Shown here one piece after another: positions 18,515 to 26,366 of a stretch of DNA of 57,053 bases (position 1 is the stretch's first letter; every line of letters starts with the position of its first letter). Location: NCBI GenBank assembly GCA_964344295.1, contig CAYFMR010000008.1:1-57053 (forward strand). The letters run 5' to 3'. The stretch comes from JAAYFJ01 sp964344295 (lineage in GTDB: Bacteria; Bacillota; Clostridia; Tissierellales; Peptoniphilaceae). The notes under the pieces are model-generated. The model worked only from the letters and a program-made list of their open reading frames with translations, was not told where the DNA came from and ran no database searches. The position numbers were made by a program, and so were the translations under genes.

Positions 18515-18616
18515 CTATAACGCCATGGTTTCGCACAGTTCCATGGTTTCCCTTGCACCATCATCTTCTTTACCCACACTACACACCCATTCATCAATCG
18601 CAAATGCTTTTTTCAT
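18515..18616 (-). CDS. Possible 33-residue small protein
   Basis: A short frame starts with ATG 18616 after a well-spaced GAGGAG site (seven bases) and encodes MKKAFAIDEWVCSVGKEDDG and 13 more residues, ending at TAG. It contains two cysteines and an acidic middle and no signal peptide. It lies in a 540-base gap otherwise without genes. I do not recognise it. Coding potential rests only on the ribosome site, so it may be chance. Confidence 0.25.
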   Translation of the reverse strand: MKKAFAIDEWVCSVGKEDDGARETMELCETMAL

Positions 18617-18787
18617 CCCCCTACTCCTCATCGCTCCTGCACGCCATGTCAAGCTTGCCCCACAACCTGGATCCCCCTTTCTCTTACCTGCTGCAAACGA
18701 GGGCCTTTTCCTCCGCAATTGCCTACATAGCCTGTCTCTTTTCCATTTCACGCTCATTTTGCTTCGCTGGCAATTACATCTTAAGCA

Positions 18788-18816
18788 CAAAAAACCCGCA
18801 CCGAAGTGCGGGTTTT
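18788..18816 (-). terminator. Terminator of the had/acd/etf/ldh operon
   Basis: An 11-bp stem (AAAACCCGCAC with GTGCGGGTTTT) closed by a TTCG-type tetraloop is followed by a T run on the minus strand, 14 bases after the ldhA-like stop. Confidence 0.93.
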
Positions 18817-18829
18817 TACGTTGCAGAGA

Positions 18830-19828
18830 TTAGTTGCAGTAGTTTACAGTGCCTTCACCAAGGATTTCGTTGCGGATGTTGTCGAAGGAGATTTCGACCA
18901 TGTTTCCAACAGCGGTGGTGGTGAAGAATGCCAAGTGATAAGTAGCTACAACGTTATCCATTTTTTCTAGCTTAGCTAGGTCAACGGTTTCGATGACAGC
19001 GTCGTCTACCACTTTGTTCATGTAAACAGCTTCATCTTCCAATACGTCAAGGCCAGCAGCTTTGATTTCGCCAGCTTCTAAAGCAGCGATAAGAGCTTTG
19101 GTGTCGATGAGACCACCGCGGCCAGTGTTAACGATGATAGCGTCTTTTTTCATCAGCTTCAACGTTTCAGCATTGACTAAGTGTTTGGATTCAGCCGTTA
19201 AGGGAAGGTGTAGAGTGATCAAGTCAGCTTCCTTGAACAGTTCTTCCGGAGTTTCGCAGTAAGTCAAGACATCTTCCACGTCTTTTTTCGGGTACATGTC
19301 GTATGCGATTACGTTAGCGCCGAAGCCTTTCCAAAGTTGAGCTGCGGTGAATCCGATAAATCCGGTACCAACAACACCAACAGTTAAGGAGCGAATTTCA
19401 CGTCCAATGATGTCGGGAGTCCAACGGAAGTCGCGTTGCTCGTTGGCTTTTTTCAATGCTTTGGGAACTTGACGAAGCAACATTAACCCTAAGGTAATGG
19501 AGAATTCGGCAATAGCATTGGGTGAATAGCGAGGAACGTTCGTTACTTTGATATTGTGTTTGGTTGCAACTTCCAAGTCGAACATGTCCACACCAGCTGT
19601 ACGAGAGGAAACTTGTTTGATTCCGTATTCCTCCAGTGTTTTGTAGATTGCTTCGTCTTTGATGTCGGCAACTTGTTGTACAGATACGCCGTCGTATCCT
19701 TTAGCTTCTTTAACAGATTCAGCTGTTAATTCAGCATCACAGACATCAACTTGCACGCCATACTTTTCGGACCATGCTTTTACCGCATCATGTTCATAAG
19801 GACGAACACTGTAAGCTAATAATTTCAT
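18830..19828 (-). CDS. ldhA: D-2-hydroxyacid dehydrogenase, LdhA-like
   Basis: A 332-residue NAD-dependent dehydrogenase that should reduce a 2-oxoacid to the (R)-2-hydroxyacid. The nucleotide motif VGVVGTGFIG is followed by AYDMYP, whose aspartate favours NAD(H). The catalytic set is present: Arg in NTGRGGLID, Glu in AGLDVLEDE and His in VATYHLAFF. Length and sequence fit the D-lactate/(R)-2-hydroxyisocaproate dehydrogenase group. It is last in the operon after etfA (53-base gap, own GAAAGGGG site). In leucine-type Stickland reduction this enzyme makes the hydroxyacid that HadA loads with CoA. Confidence 0.88.
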   Translation of the reverse strand: MKLLAYSVRPYEHDAVKAWSEKYGVQVDVCDAELTAESVKEAKGYDGVSVQQVADIKDEAIYKTLEEYGIKQVSSRTAGVDMFDLEVATKHNIKVTNVPRYSPNAIAEFSITLGLMLLRQVPKALKKANEQRDFRWTPDIIGREIRSLTVGVVGTGFIGFTAAQLWKGFGANVIAYDMYPKKDVEDVLTYCETPEELFKEADLITLHLPLTAESKHLVNAETLKLMKKDAIIVNTGRGGLIDTKALIAALEAGEIKAAGLDVLEDEAVYMNKVVDDAVIETVDLAKLEKMDNVVATYHLAFFTTTAVGNMVEISFDNIRNEILGEGTVNYCN

Positions 19829-19881
19829 GTACTATCCCCTTTCAGAGTGAGAATAACTAACAACAGGCGTTTTCTATACTA

Positions 19882-20928
19882 TTATTTTTCGACGAATACG
19901 CGGTTAGCTTCAAATAGAGCCGTTAAGCGTTCATCATCGTTTAATAGTTCCGTAAGTTTGGGTACGACGTCATATACGTCACCAACGATACCGAAGTCAG
20001 CTACATCGAAGATGGGAGCGGACTCGTTGCTGTTGATGGCGATGATGATATCAGAGGTTTGCATACCAGCCAAGTGTTGGATAGCTCCGGAGATACCGCA
20101 AGCGATGTATACTTTGGGTTTAACCGTAGTACCAGTTTGTCCAACTTGGTGGCTGTGATCGATCCAGCCTGCGTCAACGGCAGCACGGGAAGCACCGATA
20201 ACACCTTCTAGGCGATCAGCAAGTTTTTGAAGCATTTCAAAGCCTTTGGCTTCTTTAATTCCAAGACCACCAGATACGATGAATTCTGCATCCGTTAAGG
20301 AAACAAGTTCTTTCTTCGTGCGAACGATGTCTACAACTTCAGTACGGATGTCTTCCGGTTTTAAGTCGTAGTTTAATTTGATGATTTCGCCTTTGTGGTT
20401 CTTGTCTTCGTGAGCTTTGTCCATAACGCCAGGACGTACAGTGGACATTTGAGGACGAGTTCTCGGGCAAACGATAGTAGCCATTAAGTTACCACCGAAA
20501 GCGGGACGAGTTTGTTTTAATTTCTTATCTTCCGGATCGATTTCCAATTTAGTACAGTCAGCCGTTAAGCCGGTGTCTAGATTGGAAGCTACACGGGGAG
20601 CTAAGTCACGTCCGATGTGAGTTGCACCAACTAGTACGATTTCAGGTTTGTGTTCGTTGATCGCGTCAACAATCACTTTGCTGTAACCGTCAGTTGTGTA
20701 GTTTTTCAGTAAGGGGCTGTTCATGTAGTAAACTTTGTCAGCGCCGAAACGAATTAGTTCGTCTGCTAAGCTATCTACGTCTTGGCCTAAAAGAATAGCG
20801 CAAAGTTCGCAGCCAATTTCGTCTGCAAGTTTGCGGCCTTCGCCCAATAGTTCAATGACCACAGGAGTTAACATGCCGTGTCTTTGCTCGGCAATAACCC
20901 ATACATTTTTGTAAGCAGTTAAATCCAT
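19882..20928 (-). CDS. etfA: Electron transfer flavoprotein alpha subunit
   Basis: A 348-residue EtfA. The C-terminal FAD domain carries VGQTGTTVKPKVYIACGISG and the closing SNESAPIFDVADFGIVGD, the standard family signature. It pairs with EtfB and accepts or delivers electrons for the acyl-CoA dehydrogenase upstream in the operon. In clostridia this AcdB-EtfAB arrangement can bifurcate electrons from NADH to enoyl-CoA and ferredoxin; residues alone do not prove it here. A weak AGGAAT-like site precedes the ATG. Confidence 0.93.
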   Translation of the reverse strand: MDLTAYKNVWVIAEQRHGMLTPVVIELLGEGRKLADEIGCELCAILLGQDVDSLADELIRFGADKVYYMNSPLLKNYTTDGYSKVIVDAINEHKPEIVLVGATHIGRDLAPRVASNLDTGLTADCTKLEIDPEDKKLKQTRPAFGGNLMATIVCPRTRPQMSTVRPGVMDKAHEDKNHKGEIIKLNYDLKPEDIRTEVVDIVRTKKELVSLTDAEFIVSGGLGIKEAKGFEMLQKLADRLEGVIGASRAAVDAGWIDHSHQVGQTGTTVKPKVYIACGISGAIQHLAGMQTSDIIIAINSNESAPIFDVADFGIVGDVYDVVPKLTELLNDDERLTALFEANRVFVEK

Positions 20929-20978
20929 ATTAATTTATTCCTCCGTTTTTTATTACTAATTTCTGGCCTAAAACACAA

Positions 20979-21776
20979 TTAGATGATGTGTCTGTGTTTC
21001 AACTCAACGACTAGTTCTTCAACCATTTCTTGAGTCGTACCTTTTAGCATACGGCCGGCACCTTTCGGATCGGGAGTGAAGGAACGGAATACGTTGGTGG
21101 GAGAAGCTTTCAAGCCTACTTCCGTTGCATCTACGTCTAAGTCGTCAATGCCCCATACCGTAACTTCTTTATCGAAAGCGTCGAAAATTTTGTTGATGGC
21201 CATATAACGGGGTTCGTTCAATTCTTTAACGGCAGTCAATAGTACAGGAGTTTTAACTTTGATGACTTCGTAGCCGTCTTCTAATTGACGTTGAACAGTA
21301 ACGGTGTTGCCTTCTTTTTCGAATGCTTGAACGTAAGTAACTTGAGGAATGTCAAGTTTTTCAGAGATTTGGGGACCAACTTGTGCCGTGTCACCGTCGA
21401 TAGCTTGACGTCCAGCAAAGATGAAGTCGTATCCGCCACATTCTTTTTCAATTTTACGAATAGCAGATGCAATGGCATTAGAAGTTGCCCAAGTATCAGA
21501 TCCACCAAATGCGCGGTCAGAAATCAAGAAAGCTTCATCAGCGCCCATGGCGAAGCATTCGCGCAGCATGTCAACTGCTTGCGGGGGTCCCATGGATACA
21601 CAGGTAACGATGGTATCGGGGTTAGCATCTTTATAGCGCAAAGCTTCTTCTAAAGCGTTGGCATCGTCCGGGTTAAGGATGGAGGGAACACCATCACGAA
21701 TCAGGGTACCGGTCTTGGGGTCGATACGTACTTCTGTCGTATCGGGAACTTGTTTAACACATACGATAATTCTCAA
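20979..21776 (-). CDS. etfB: Electron transfer flavoprotein beta subunit
   Basis: A 265-residue EtfB beginning RIIVCVKQVPDTTEV. Family marks include GADEAFLISDRAFGGSDTWA and FAGRQAIDGDTAQVGPQ, the latter typical of bifurcating-type EtfB that binds flavin near the NADH site. The best start is TTG at 21776, which has GGAGG eight bases upstream and fits the usual N-terminus; another TTG at 21791 overlaps that ribosome site and is unlikely. It lies between acdB and etfA in one operon. Confidence 0.92.
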   Translation of the reverse strand: MRIIVCVKQVPDTTEVRIDPKTGTLIRDGVPSILNPDDANALEEALRYKDANPDTIVTCVSMGPPQAVDMLRECFAMGADEAFLISDRAFGGSDTWATSNAIASAIRKIEKECGGYDFIFAGRQAIDGDTAQVGPQISEKLDIPQVTYVQAFEKEGNTVTVQRQLEDGYEVIKVKTPVLLTAVKELNEPRYMAINKIFDAFDKEVTVWGIDDLDVDATEVGLKASPTNVFRSFTPDPKGAGRMLKGTTQEMVEELVVELKHRHII

Positions 21777-21826
21777 AACATTTACCTCCAATTAGTTAGA
21801 ATTTGAATGGAAATTAAAACTAGATC

Positions 21827-22963
21827 TTATTTCAGCACGTTGCCGGCGATGACCATTTGTTGTACTTGAGAAGTACCTTCGTAGATGGACATGATACGGG
21901 CGTCGCGGTAGATTCTTTCAATTTTGTAGTCTTTGATGAATCCATAGCCGCCGTGTAATTGAAGAGCTTTGTAAGCCACTTCGTTAGCAACTTCTGCACA
22001 GTAGTATTTAGCCATAGCAGATTGAAGACCGGGGTTTTGACCAGCGTCTTTTACTGCTGCTGCATCATATACTAATAAGCGAGCTGCTTGAACTTTGGTT
22101 GCCATATCAGCAATGGTGAATTGAGTGTTTTGGAATTTAGCAAGAGGTTTGTTGAATTGAACACGTTGTTTTACGTAGGTAACTGCTTCGTCTAAAGCGC
22201 CTTGAGCAATACCTAGAGCTTGTGCAGCTACACCAATACGACCGTAGTCAAGGGTGTTCAACATGATTTTGAAACCTTGGCCAACTTTACCTAAAAGTGC
22301 ATCTTTGGGAACACGAACGTCTTCTAATACGATGTCAGAAGTTTGCGTTCCGCGGATACCCATTTTATTTTCGTGAGCACCTACAGAGAATCCGGGAAGG
22401 TTGCTGTCAACGATGAATGTGGACATACCACCGTGAGTTCCCTTGGATTTATCGGTCATTGCGGAGAGGATGGCAAAGTCACAGATGGGAGCGTTGGTGA
22501 TAAAGCATTTACGTCCGTTAAGAACCCATTCGTCACCGTCTAATACAGCTGTGGTTTGGCTAGCACCGGCGTCAGAACCTGCGTTGGGTTCAGTTAAGCC
22601 GAAGCATCCGATCATCGTGCCTTCTGCAATGCCGCGAAGGTATTTTTGTTTTTGTTCTTCCGTACCAAAGTTGGTAAGGGGTAGAGCTACTAAAGAAGTG
22701 TTAGCAGTTACAAGGGTACCCGTAGAAGCACAACGACGGCTGATTTCTTCCATGATGATAACGTAGGAAGTGTAGTCTGCACCTGCTCCACCGTATTCAG
22801 CGGGAATTACAGGGCTAGAAAATTTGTATTTAGCCAGTTTGTCAAGTACTTCTTGGGGAACCGCACCAGTTTCATCCACTTCTTCAGGATAATCAGCCAT
22901 TTCTCTCTCAACGAAATCTCTAATGGCTTTTCTTACAAGTTCGTGTTCTTTCTTGAAAATCAT
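21827..22963 (-). CDS. acdB: Acyl-CoA dehydrogenase (AcdB/Bcd-like)
   Basis: A 378-residue FAD-dependent acyl-CoA dehydrogenase. It shows CFGLTEPNAGSDAG (substrate and flavin contact), LNGRKCFITNA, and near the C-terminus LQLHGGYGFIKDYKIERIYR with the catalytic glutamate in IYEGTSQVQ. In this operon it should reduce a 2-enoyl-CoA made from a hydroxyacyl-CoA, with EtfBA as electron partner. ATG 22963 is used because GGAGG precedes it by about six bases; the upstream codons contain that site. Confidence 0.92.
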   Translation of the reverse strand: MIFKKEHELVRKAIRDFVEREMADYPEEVDETGAVPQEVLDKLAKYKFSSPVIPAEYGGAGADYTSYVIIMEEISRRCASTGTLVTANTSLVALPLTNFGTEEQKQKYLRGIAEGTMIGCFGLTEPNAGSDAGASQTTAVLDGDEWVLNGRKCFITNAPICDFAILSAMTDKSKGTHGGMSTFIVDSNLPGFSVGAHENKMGIRGTQTSDIVLEDVRVPKDALLGKVGQGFKIMLNTLDYGRIGVAAQALGIAQGALDEAVTYVKQRVQFNKPLAKFQNTQFTIADMATKVQAARLLVYDAAAVKDAGQNPGLQSAMAKYYCAEVANEVAYKALQLHGGYGFIKDYKIERIYRDARIMSIYEGTSQVQQMVIAGNVLK

Positions 22964-22995
22964 ACTTGCCTCCATTTATTTATTTTGTATTAATA

Positions 22996-23028
22996 GCAAA
23001 GGGCCCTAGTGAGAGTAAGGCCCTTTGC
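22996..23028 (-). other. Intercistronic hairpin between hadI and acdB
   Basis: A perfect 10-bp stem (GCAAAGGGCC with GGCCCTTTGC) with a 13-base loop sits in the 88-base gap after hadI. The following bases on the minus strand are TATTAATACAAAAT, not a clean U tract, so it is more likely an mRNA processing or stability element, or a leaky terminator. This is where hadB and hadC stand in related operons. Confidence 0.75.
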
Positions 23029-23051
23029 AGGATACCTAAGAGATGTCTTCC

Positions 23052-23834
23052 CTATTTCGCCTTCATCGCGTCTTCGTATGCGAATACGGCAGCCCCTAAT
23101 GCTCCGTTTACCTGGGCATCGTCCGGGACCACGATGTCGTGACCGATGGCCTTTTCCATAGCACGTACAACGCCGCTATTGCGGGCTACGCCGCCAACCA
23201 TAACCACCACGTCTTCAATGCCTACGCGCATAGCCAAGGAAGCTACACGACCGGCTACAGATGCGTGAATACCTGCGACAATGTCGGGAATCGTTTCAGA
23301 AGAAGATAAATGGGAGATGACTTCCGATTCGGCAAACACGGTACAAGTGCTGGAAATGGACACTTCTTTTTCAGACTGGGCAGAAATATCGCCTAACTCC
23401 GATACTTGAGTCTCTAATACTCCAGCCATCACGTCTAAGAAACGTCCCGTTCCTGCGGCACATTTATCGTTCATGATAAAGTTAGTCAGTCTGCCTTTTT
23501 CGTCCAGTTTCAATGCCTTGGCATCCTGGCCACCGATGTCGATAATGGTACGAGCACCGGGTACGGTGAAAGCTACACCTTTGGCGTGGCAGCTCAACTC
23601 ACTAATTTGTTTATCAGCATCTTTGTATTGCATACGGCCATAACCCGTGACCACAACGCGATCCATGTCTGTTTTTTTCAAGCCGCTTTGTTCTTCCAAT
23701 TCGGCTAAAACACGGCTCGGGCCACTGGTTCCAGTACCAGACGGTACGATACTTTTCGCGACGATTTCTTTGCCATCTTTTAGGATCACGCCTTTAGAAG
23801 CTGTGGATCCTATGTCTAATCCCATTGTATACAA
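23052..23834 (-). CDS. hadI: Activator of (R)-2-hydroxyacyl-CoA dehydratase
   Basis: A 260-residue ATPase of the ASKHA fold with a bridging [4Fe-4S] cluster. It begins MYTMGLDIGSTASKG, nearly the same as known HadI. The cluster cysteines are in NDKCAAGTGRF and ISSTCTVFAESEV. It uses ATP to inject one low-potential electron into the dehydratase HadBC. The best start is TTG at 23834, with GAGGAG eight bases upstream; the ATG three codons later is badly spaced. The dehydratase genes themselves are not in this operon or window. Confidence 0.92.
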   Translation of the reverse strand: MYTMGLDIGSTASKGVILKDGKEIVAKSIVPSGTGTSGPSRVLAELEEQSGLKKTDMDRVVVTGYGRMQYKDADKQISELSCHAKGVAFTVPGARTIIDIGGQDAKALKLDEKGRLTNFIMNDKCAAGTGRFLDVMAGVLETQVSELGDISAQSEKEVSISSTCTVFAESEVISHLSSSETIPDIVAGIHASVAGRVASLAMRVGIEDVVVMVGGVARNSGVVRAMEKAIGHDIVVPDDAQVNGALGAAVFAYEDAMKAK

Positions 23835-23866
23835 TCTATCTCTCCTCGTTCCTAATATATTTGATA

Positions 23867-25078
23867 TTAGCCGATGACCTTTGCTTCTTTCAATGCTGCG
23901 ATTTCTTCGTCAGAGTAACCGGCTTCTTTCATAACTGCGTCTGTATCTTGCCCTAAAGTGGGAGACGGTCTGTGGCCAGCATGGCCAGCTTCGGTAAAGC
24001 GTACAGGGGTAGCGTATTGTGCACCCTTGTTGCCGGACGGGTAAGTAATTTCGTAGATATAGTCATTAGCCCAGCATTGTTCGTCATGTAATACGTTAGT
24101 GGGTGTAGCTAACATTTCATACGGAATACCAGCTTCTTGTAAGCGTTTGCACCATTCTTCACTGTCACGTTTGATGAATTCATCTTCCATCATGAGAACG
24201 AATTCTTCTACGTAGTTAACAACAGATTTCAGCGTGCTGTATTTGGAGCCTTTTAGGTCCGGACGTTCGATAACGATGTCGCAGAATCCCGGGAACCATT
24301 TGTCGTATTGGAAGAATGCAATTTGGATCCATTTGCCGTCAGCACATTTGTAAGTGGTGTTTAGCGGGTTGGGCGGTTGACGACGAGTGATGGGCATTTG
24401 ATAGCCATATTGAGCGTTGACAACCATTAAGCCCATACCGAATACTGCGGTGTGGAATAGGGAAACGGTTACGCGTTCGCCTTTACCAGTTTTGGTACGA
24501 CGATATAATGCAGCAGCAATACCGCCTGCAAGACCAAGACCAGCATAGTGGTCACCAAGGCCTGCTGCTGTGTTACAAGGAGCAGTGTCTTTTTCCATTA
24601 GACCCATAGCTACGCCACCACGTGCGAAGTATGCCGTGTAGTCAAATGCCGGATTGTCTTTAGCCGGTCCCTTTTCTCCATAGCCCAGTAAGTGAGCATA
24701 GATGATATGCGGGCAACGAGCTTTGATGGCTTCATAGTTCAAGCCGCTCTTGTCTAAAGCTTTTTGACGAGTGTTGGTCACAAATACGTCAGCATCTTCT
24801 AATAATTTAAAGATGACTTCCACGCCTTCTTTAGAACGGGTATCAAGGATAATGGCCTTTTTACCAGCATTTTCACATTCAAACATGGGGTTTTCATCGG
24901 CGTCGATGGGAGATCCCCATTGGATACCTACGTGACGCATCGTATCGCCAAATGCAGGTTCGATTTTGATGACTTCTGCACCCCAGTCAGCTAGGATTCT
25001 ACCACAGCTGGGAGCTGCAACGAAGTTAGCGTATTCAATGACGCGTACGCCATCTAACAACATTCCGTTTTCTTTCAC
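23867..25078 (-). CDS. hadA: Class III (CaiB-type) 2-hydroxyacyl-CoA transferase
   Basis: A 403-residue family III CoA-transferase. LDGVRVIEYANFVAAPSCGR opens the protein and the active-site aspartate lies in AAGLGDHYAGLG. It should move CoA from an acyl-CoA end product onto a 2-hydroxyacid such as (R)-2-hydroxyisocaproate or phenyllactate. It starts with GTG at 25078, preceded by AAGGAGGAG. It is the first gene of the had-acd-etf-ldh operon, 32 bases before hadI. The substrate is inferred from the operon and not from residues. Confidence 0.88.
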   Translation of the reverse strand: MKENGMLLDGVRVIEYANFVAAPSCGRILADWGAEVIKIEPAFGDTMRHVGIQWGSPIDADENPMFECENAGKKAIILDTRSKEGVEVIFKLLEDADVFVTNTRQKALDKSGLNYEAIKARCPHIIYAHLLGYGEKGPAKDNPAFDYTAYFARGGVAMGLMEKDTAPCNTAAGLGDHYAGLGLAGGIAAALYRRTKTGKGERVTVSLFHTAVFGMGLMVVNAQYGYQMPITRRQPPNPLNTTYKCADGKWIQIAFFQYDKWFPGFCDIVIERPDLKGSKYSTLKSVVNYVEEFVLMMEDEFIKRDSEEWCKRLQEAGIPYEMLATPTNVLHDEQCWANDYIYEITYPSGNKGAQYATPVRFTEAGHAGHRPSPTLGQDTDAVMKEAGYSDEEIAALKEAKVIG

Positions 25079-25231
25079 TCTTACTCCTCCTTGGTATCAA
25101 TAAGTTTACGCTCCTGTCAGAAGTCATAAAAAACGGTGAATCCAGGGACTCACCTGTGTGGATGACTTAACCGACAGTTGTCTTAAAATAAGTGCCTGTC
25201 ATACCTTTATGGCATACTGACCTTATTCTCC
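25079..25231 (-). promoter_or_regulatory. hadA leader with internal intrinsic terminator
   Basis: Between the predicted start of transcription (about 25231) and the hadA GTG lies a 150-base leader. It contains a 9-bp stem (GGTGAGTCC with GGATTCACC, 25135-25154) followed by GTTTTTT (25128-25134), an intrinsic terminator placed before the operon. Upstream in the leader are shorter hairpins (AATAAG with CTTATT, and GACA-AC-TGTC at 25173-25182). This arrangement suggests control by attenuation. I cannot match it to a known riboswitch class. Confidence 0.65.
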
Positions 25232-25237
25232 ACAACG

Positions 25238-25266
25238 AGTATAGCATGAACCCCATTAATTGTCAA
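25238..25266 (-). promoter_or_regulatory. Sigma-A type promoter of had operon
   Basis: A perfect TTGACA (25261-25266) and TATACT (25238-25243) are separated by 17 bases on the minus strand. This near-consensus promoter is consistent with high expression of the operon. Confidence 0.87.
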
Positions 25267-25312
25267 ATAACTATCGAATAATAAACTTTTCTTTTTCCCT
25301 TGCTGGAAAATT

Positions 25313-25362
25313 TGTAAAAAAGCAGCTCCGTCGGCCCTTTTTAACAGGCACAGAGCTGCTTT
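25313..25362 (-). terminator. Terminator of HD-domain gene
   Basis: A 10-bp outer stem (AAAGCAGCTC with GAGCTGCTTT) and a T run on the minus strand follow the HD gene by about 18 bases and lie upstream of the hadA promoter, so hadA transcription is separate. Confidence 0.88.
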
Positions 25363-25379
25363 GCAAACGCGATAAAGTG

Positions 25380-26063
25380 TCAATAAACGCTGGTCACCAA
25401 CACTTCTTTTTCCATATGCCTCATCGGTTGAGGTGTAAAGGCAACTTCCTTGGTCAGTTGGAAGAGTTTCTCCGCAAAGAAAATGTGATTTAAGCTGGGT
25501 TCATGACGCAAAAACGTGGGATCCAAGTAATTGACTCGCACCCGATCCAATCCGTCAGCATCCTTTAAGAGCTGGGACAAAGCCAGCTCCCTTTCGCCGG
25601 CGATGTTACCGTAACTTTCCAAGATTTCTTCCATCTTGCTGTCTGGCTGAGAATGGGCTGCCATCATGCCACGTACCAGGCAATCATCTGCCCGGCAAAG
25701 GGAAGCATCTCCCGGCCAACGTTGAGCACTTCTACGGCCGTGATCGACATCGTAGGAATCATCTATCCGTCCCGTGTCGTGATAAGATGCTGCCAAAAGC
25801 ACCAACTTCATGCCTTCCTGATCCAGTGCTAACTCCTCACCGACTTTCGTTGCCAAAATCATGGTGCGCAAAATATGAGATCCACCGTGAATTTCACTGG
25901 CAAACAGTAATCTTTCATCCAGCTTCTTCACGTATTCCTCTAACAGTTCCACATAGGGTCCGTTCCAGTCTCTTAATAACGCCGTTGGGCGTAAACGGTT
26001 CCACAAAGCCACACAGCTGATCTCTTCATGGGACTTTTCTTTCAAAAATTGTTTCATGGCCAC
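25380..26063 (-). CDS. HD-domain phosphohydrolase-like protein
   Basis: A 227-residue protein with an HD metal site: EIHGGSHILRT, then AASYHDTGRIDDS (the HD pair), MMAAHSQPDS and LLKDADGLDRVR. These supply the H...HD...H...D ligands of the superfamily, which hydrolyses phosphoesters, often nucleotides. The target is unknown. Start GTG at 26063 has AAGGAGG seven bases upstream; the ATG two codons later is possible. It stands alone between two terminator or promoter regions. Confidence 0.82.
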   Translation of the reverse strand: MAMKQFLKEKSHEEISCVALWNRLRPTALLRDWNGPYVELLEEYVKKLDERLLFASEIHGGSHILRTMILATKVGEELALDQEGMKLVLLAASYHDTGRIDDSYDVDHGRRSAQRWPGDASLCRADDCLVRGMMAAHSQPDSKMEEILESYGNIAGERELALSQLLKDADGLDRVRVNYLDPTFLRHEPSLNHIFFAEKLFQLTKEVAFTPQPMRHMEKEVLVTSVY

Positions 26064-26197
26064 CTAGCCACCTCCTTATCATCACCTGATGATCTTTTAT
26101 CATTTATATATTTTCCTTCCGTCAGTGTATCGCAACCTTGCAAAAATAACAATAATAGATCGTAAACTAGGGGTAAAATCGTCTTTTATGCGAACTA

Positions 26198-26226
26198 TTG
26201 ACGAAAAGTCTCCTTTCTTTTATACT
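26198..26226 (+). promoter_or_regulatory. Promoter of aconitase operon
   Basis: TTGACG (26198-26203) and TATACT (26221-26226) lie 17 bases apart, giving an mRNA leader of about 130 bases before the aconitase ATG. Confidence 0.78.
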
Positions 26227-26303
26227 GGACTTTACTATAGTGTTAACCTGTGAAGTCAATGGATATAAACGGGTCACCGCGACCTATTGAAGTTGTATCG
26301 CTC

Positions 26304-26335
26304 AAATCCCTCTGGAATTTTCTGCCGAGGGGTTT
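26304..26335 (+). other. Leader hairpin upstream of aconitase gene
   Basis: A 9-bp stem (AAATCCCTC with GAGGGGTTT, one G.U) is followed by TTTCACCATTTTT, which resembles an intrinsic terminator. A smaller hairpin (GGTC with GACC near 26271-26284) precedes it. It may allow premature termination before the citrate-branch operon. The rest of the 303-base gap (26064-26366) is AT-rich and holds no gene. Confidence 0.55.
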
Positions 26336-26366
26336 TCACCATTTTTAAACATAGAAAGGAGCATGT

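Larger units (their letters stand above)
18289..18829. other. Intergenic region, 541 bases
   Basis: Apart from the possible small frame at 18515-18616, the ldhA-side terminator at 18788-18816 and a short hairpin (GCCAG with CTGGC near 18486-18500), I see no gene, repeat or RNA motif I can name. Longer open frames here on the plus strand have no ribosome site or family resemblance. Confidence 0.6.

Noticed and set aside
18553..18924. Plus-strand frame of 123 codons
   Set aside because: No ribosome site, odd composition, and it crosses the operon terminator into ldhA.
25157..25234. A closing P1 helix (TGTGGA with TCCACA) that would make the hadA leader a multi-stem riboswitch
   Set aside because: The predicted transcription start (about 25231) falls inside the 5' strand, so the helix may not form; kept only the terminator and smaller hairpins as evidence.
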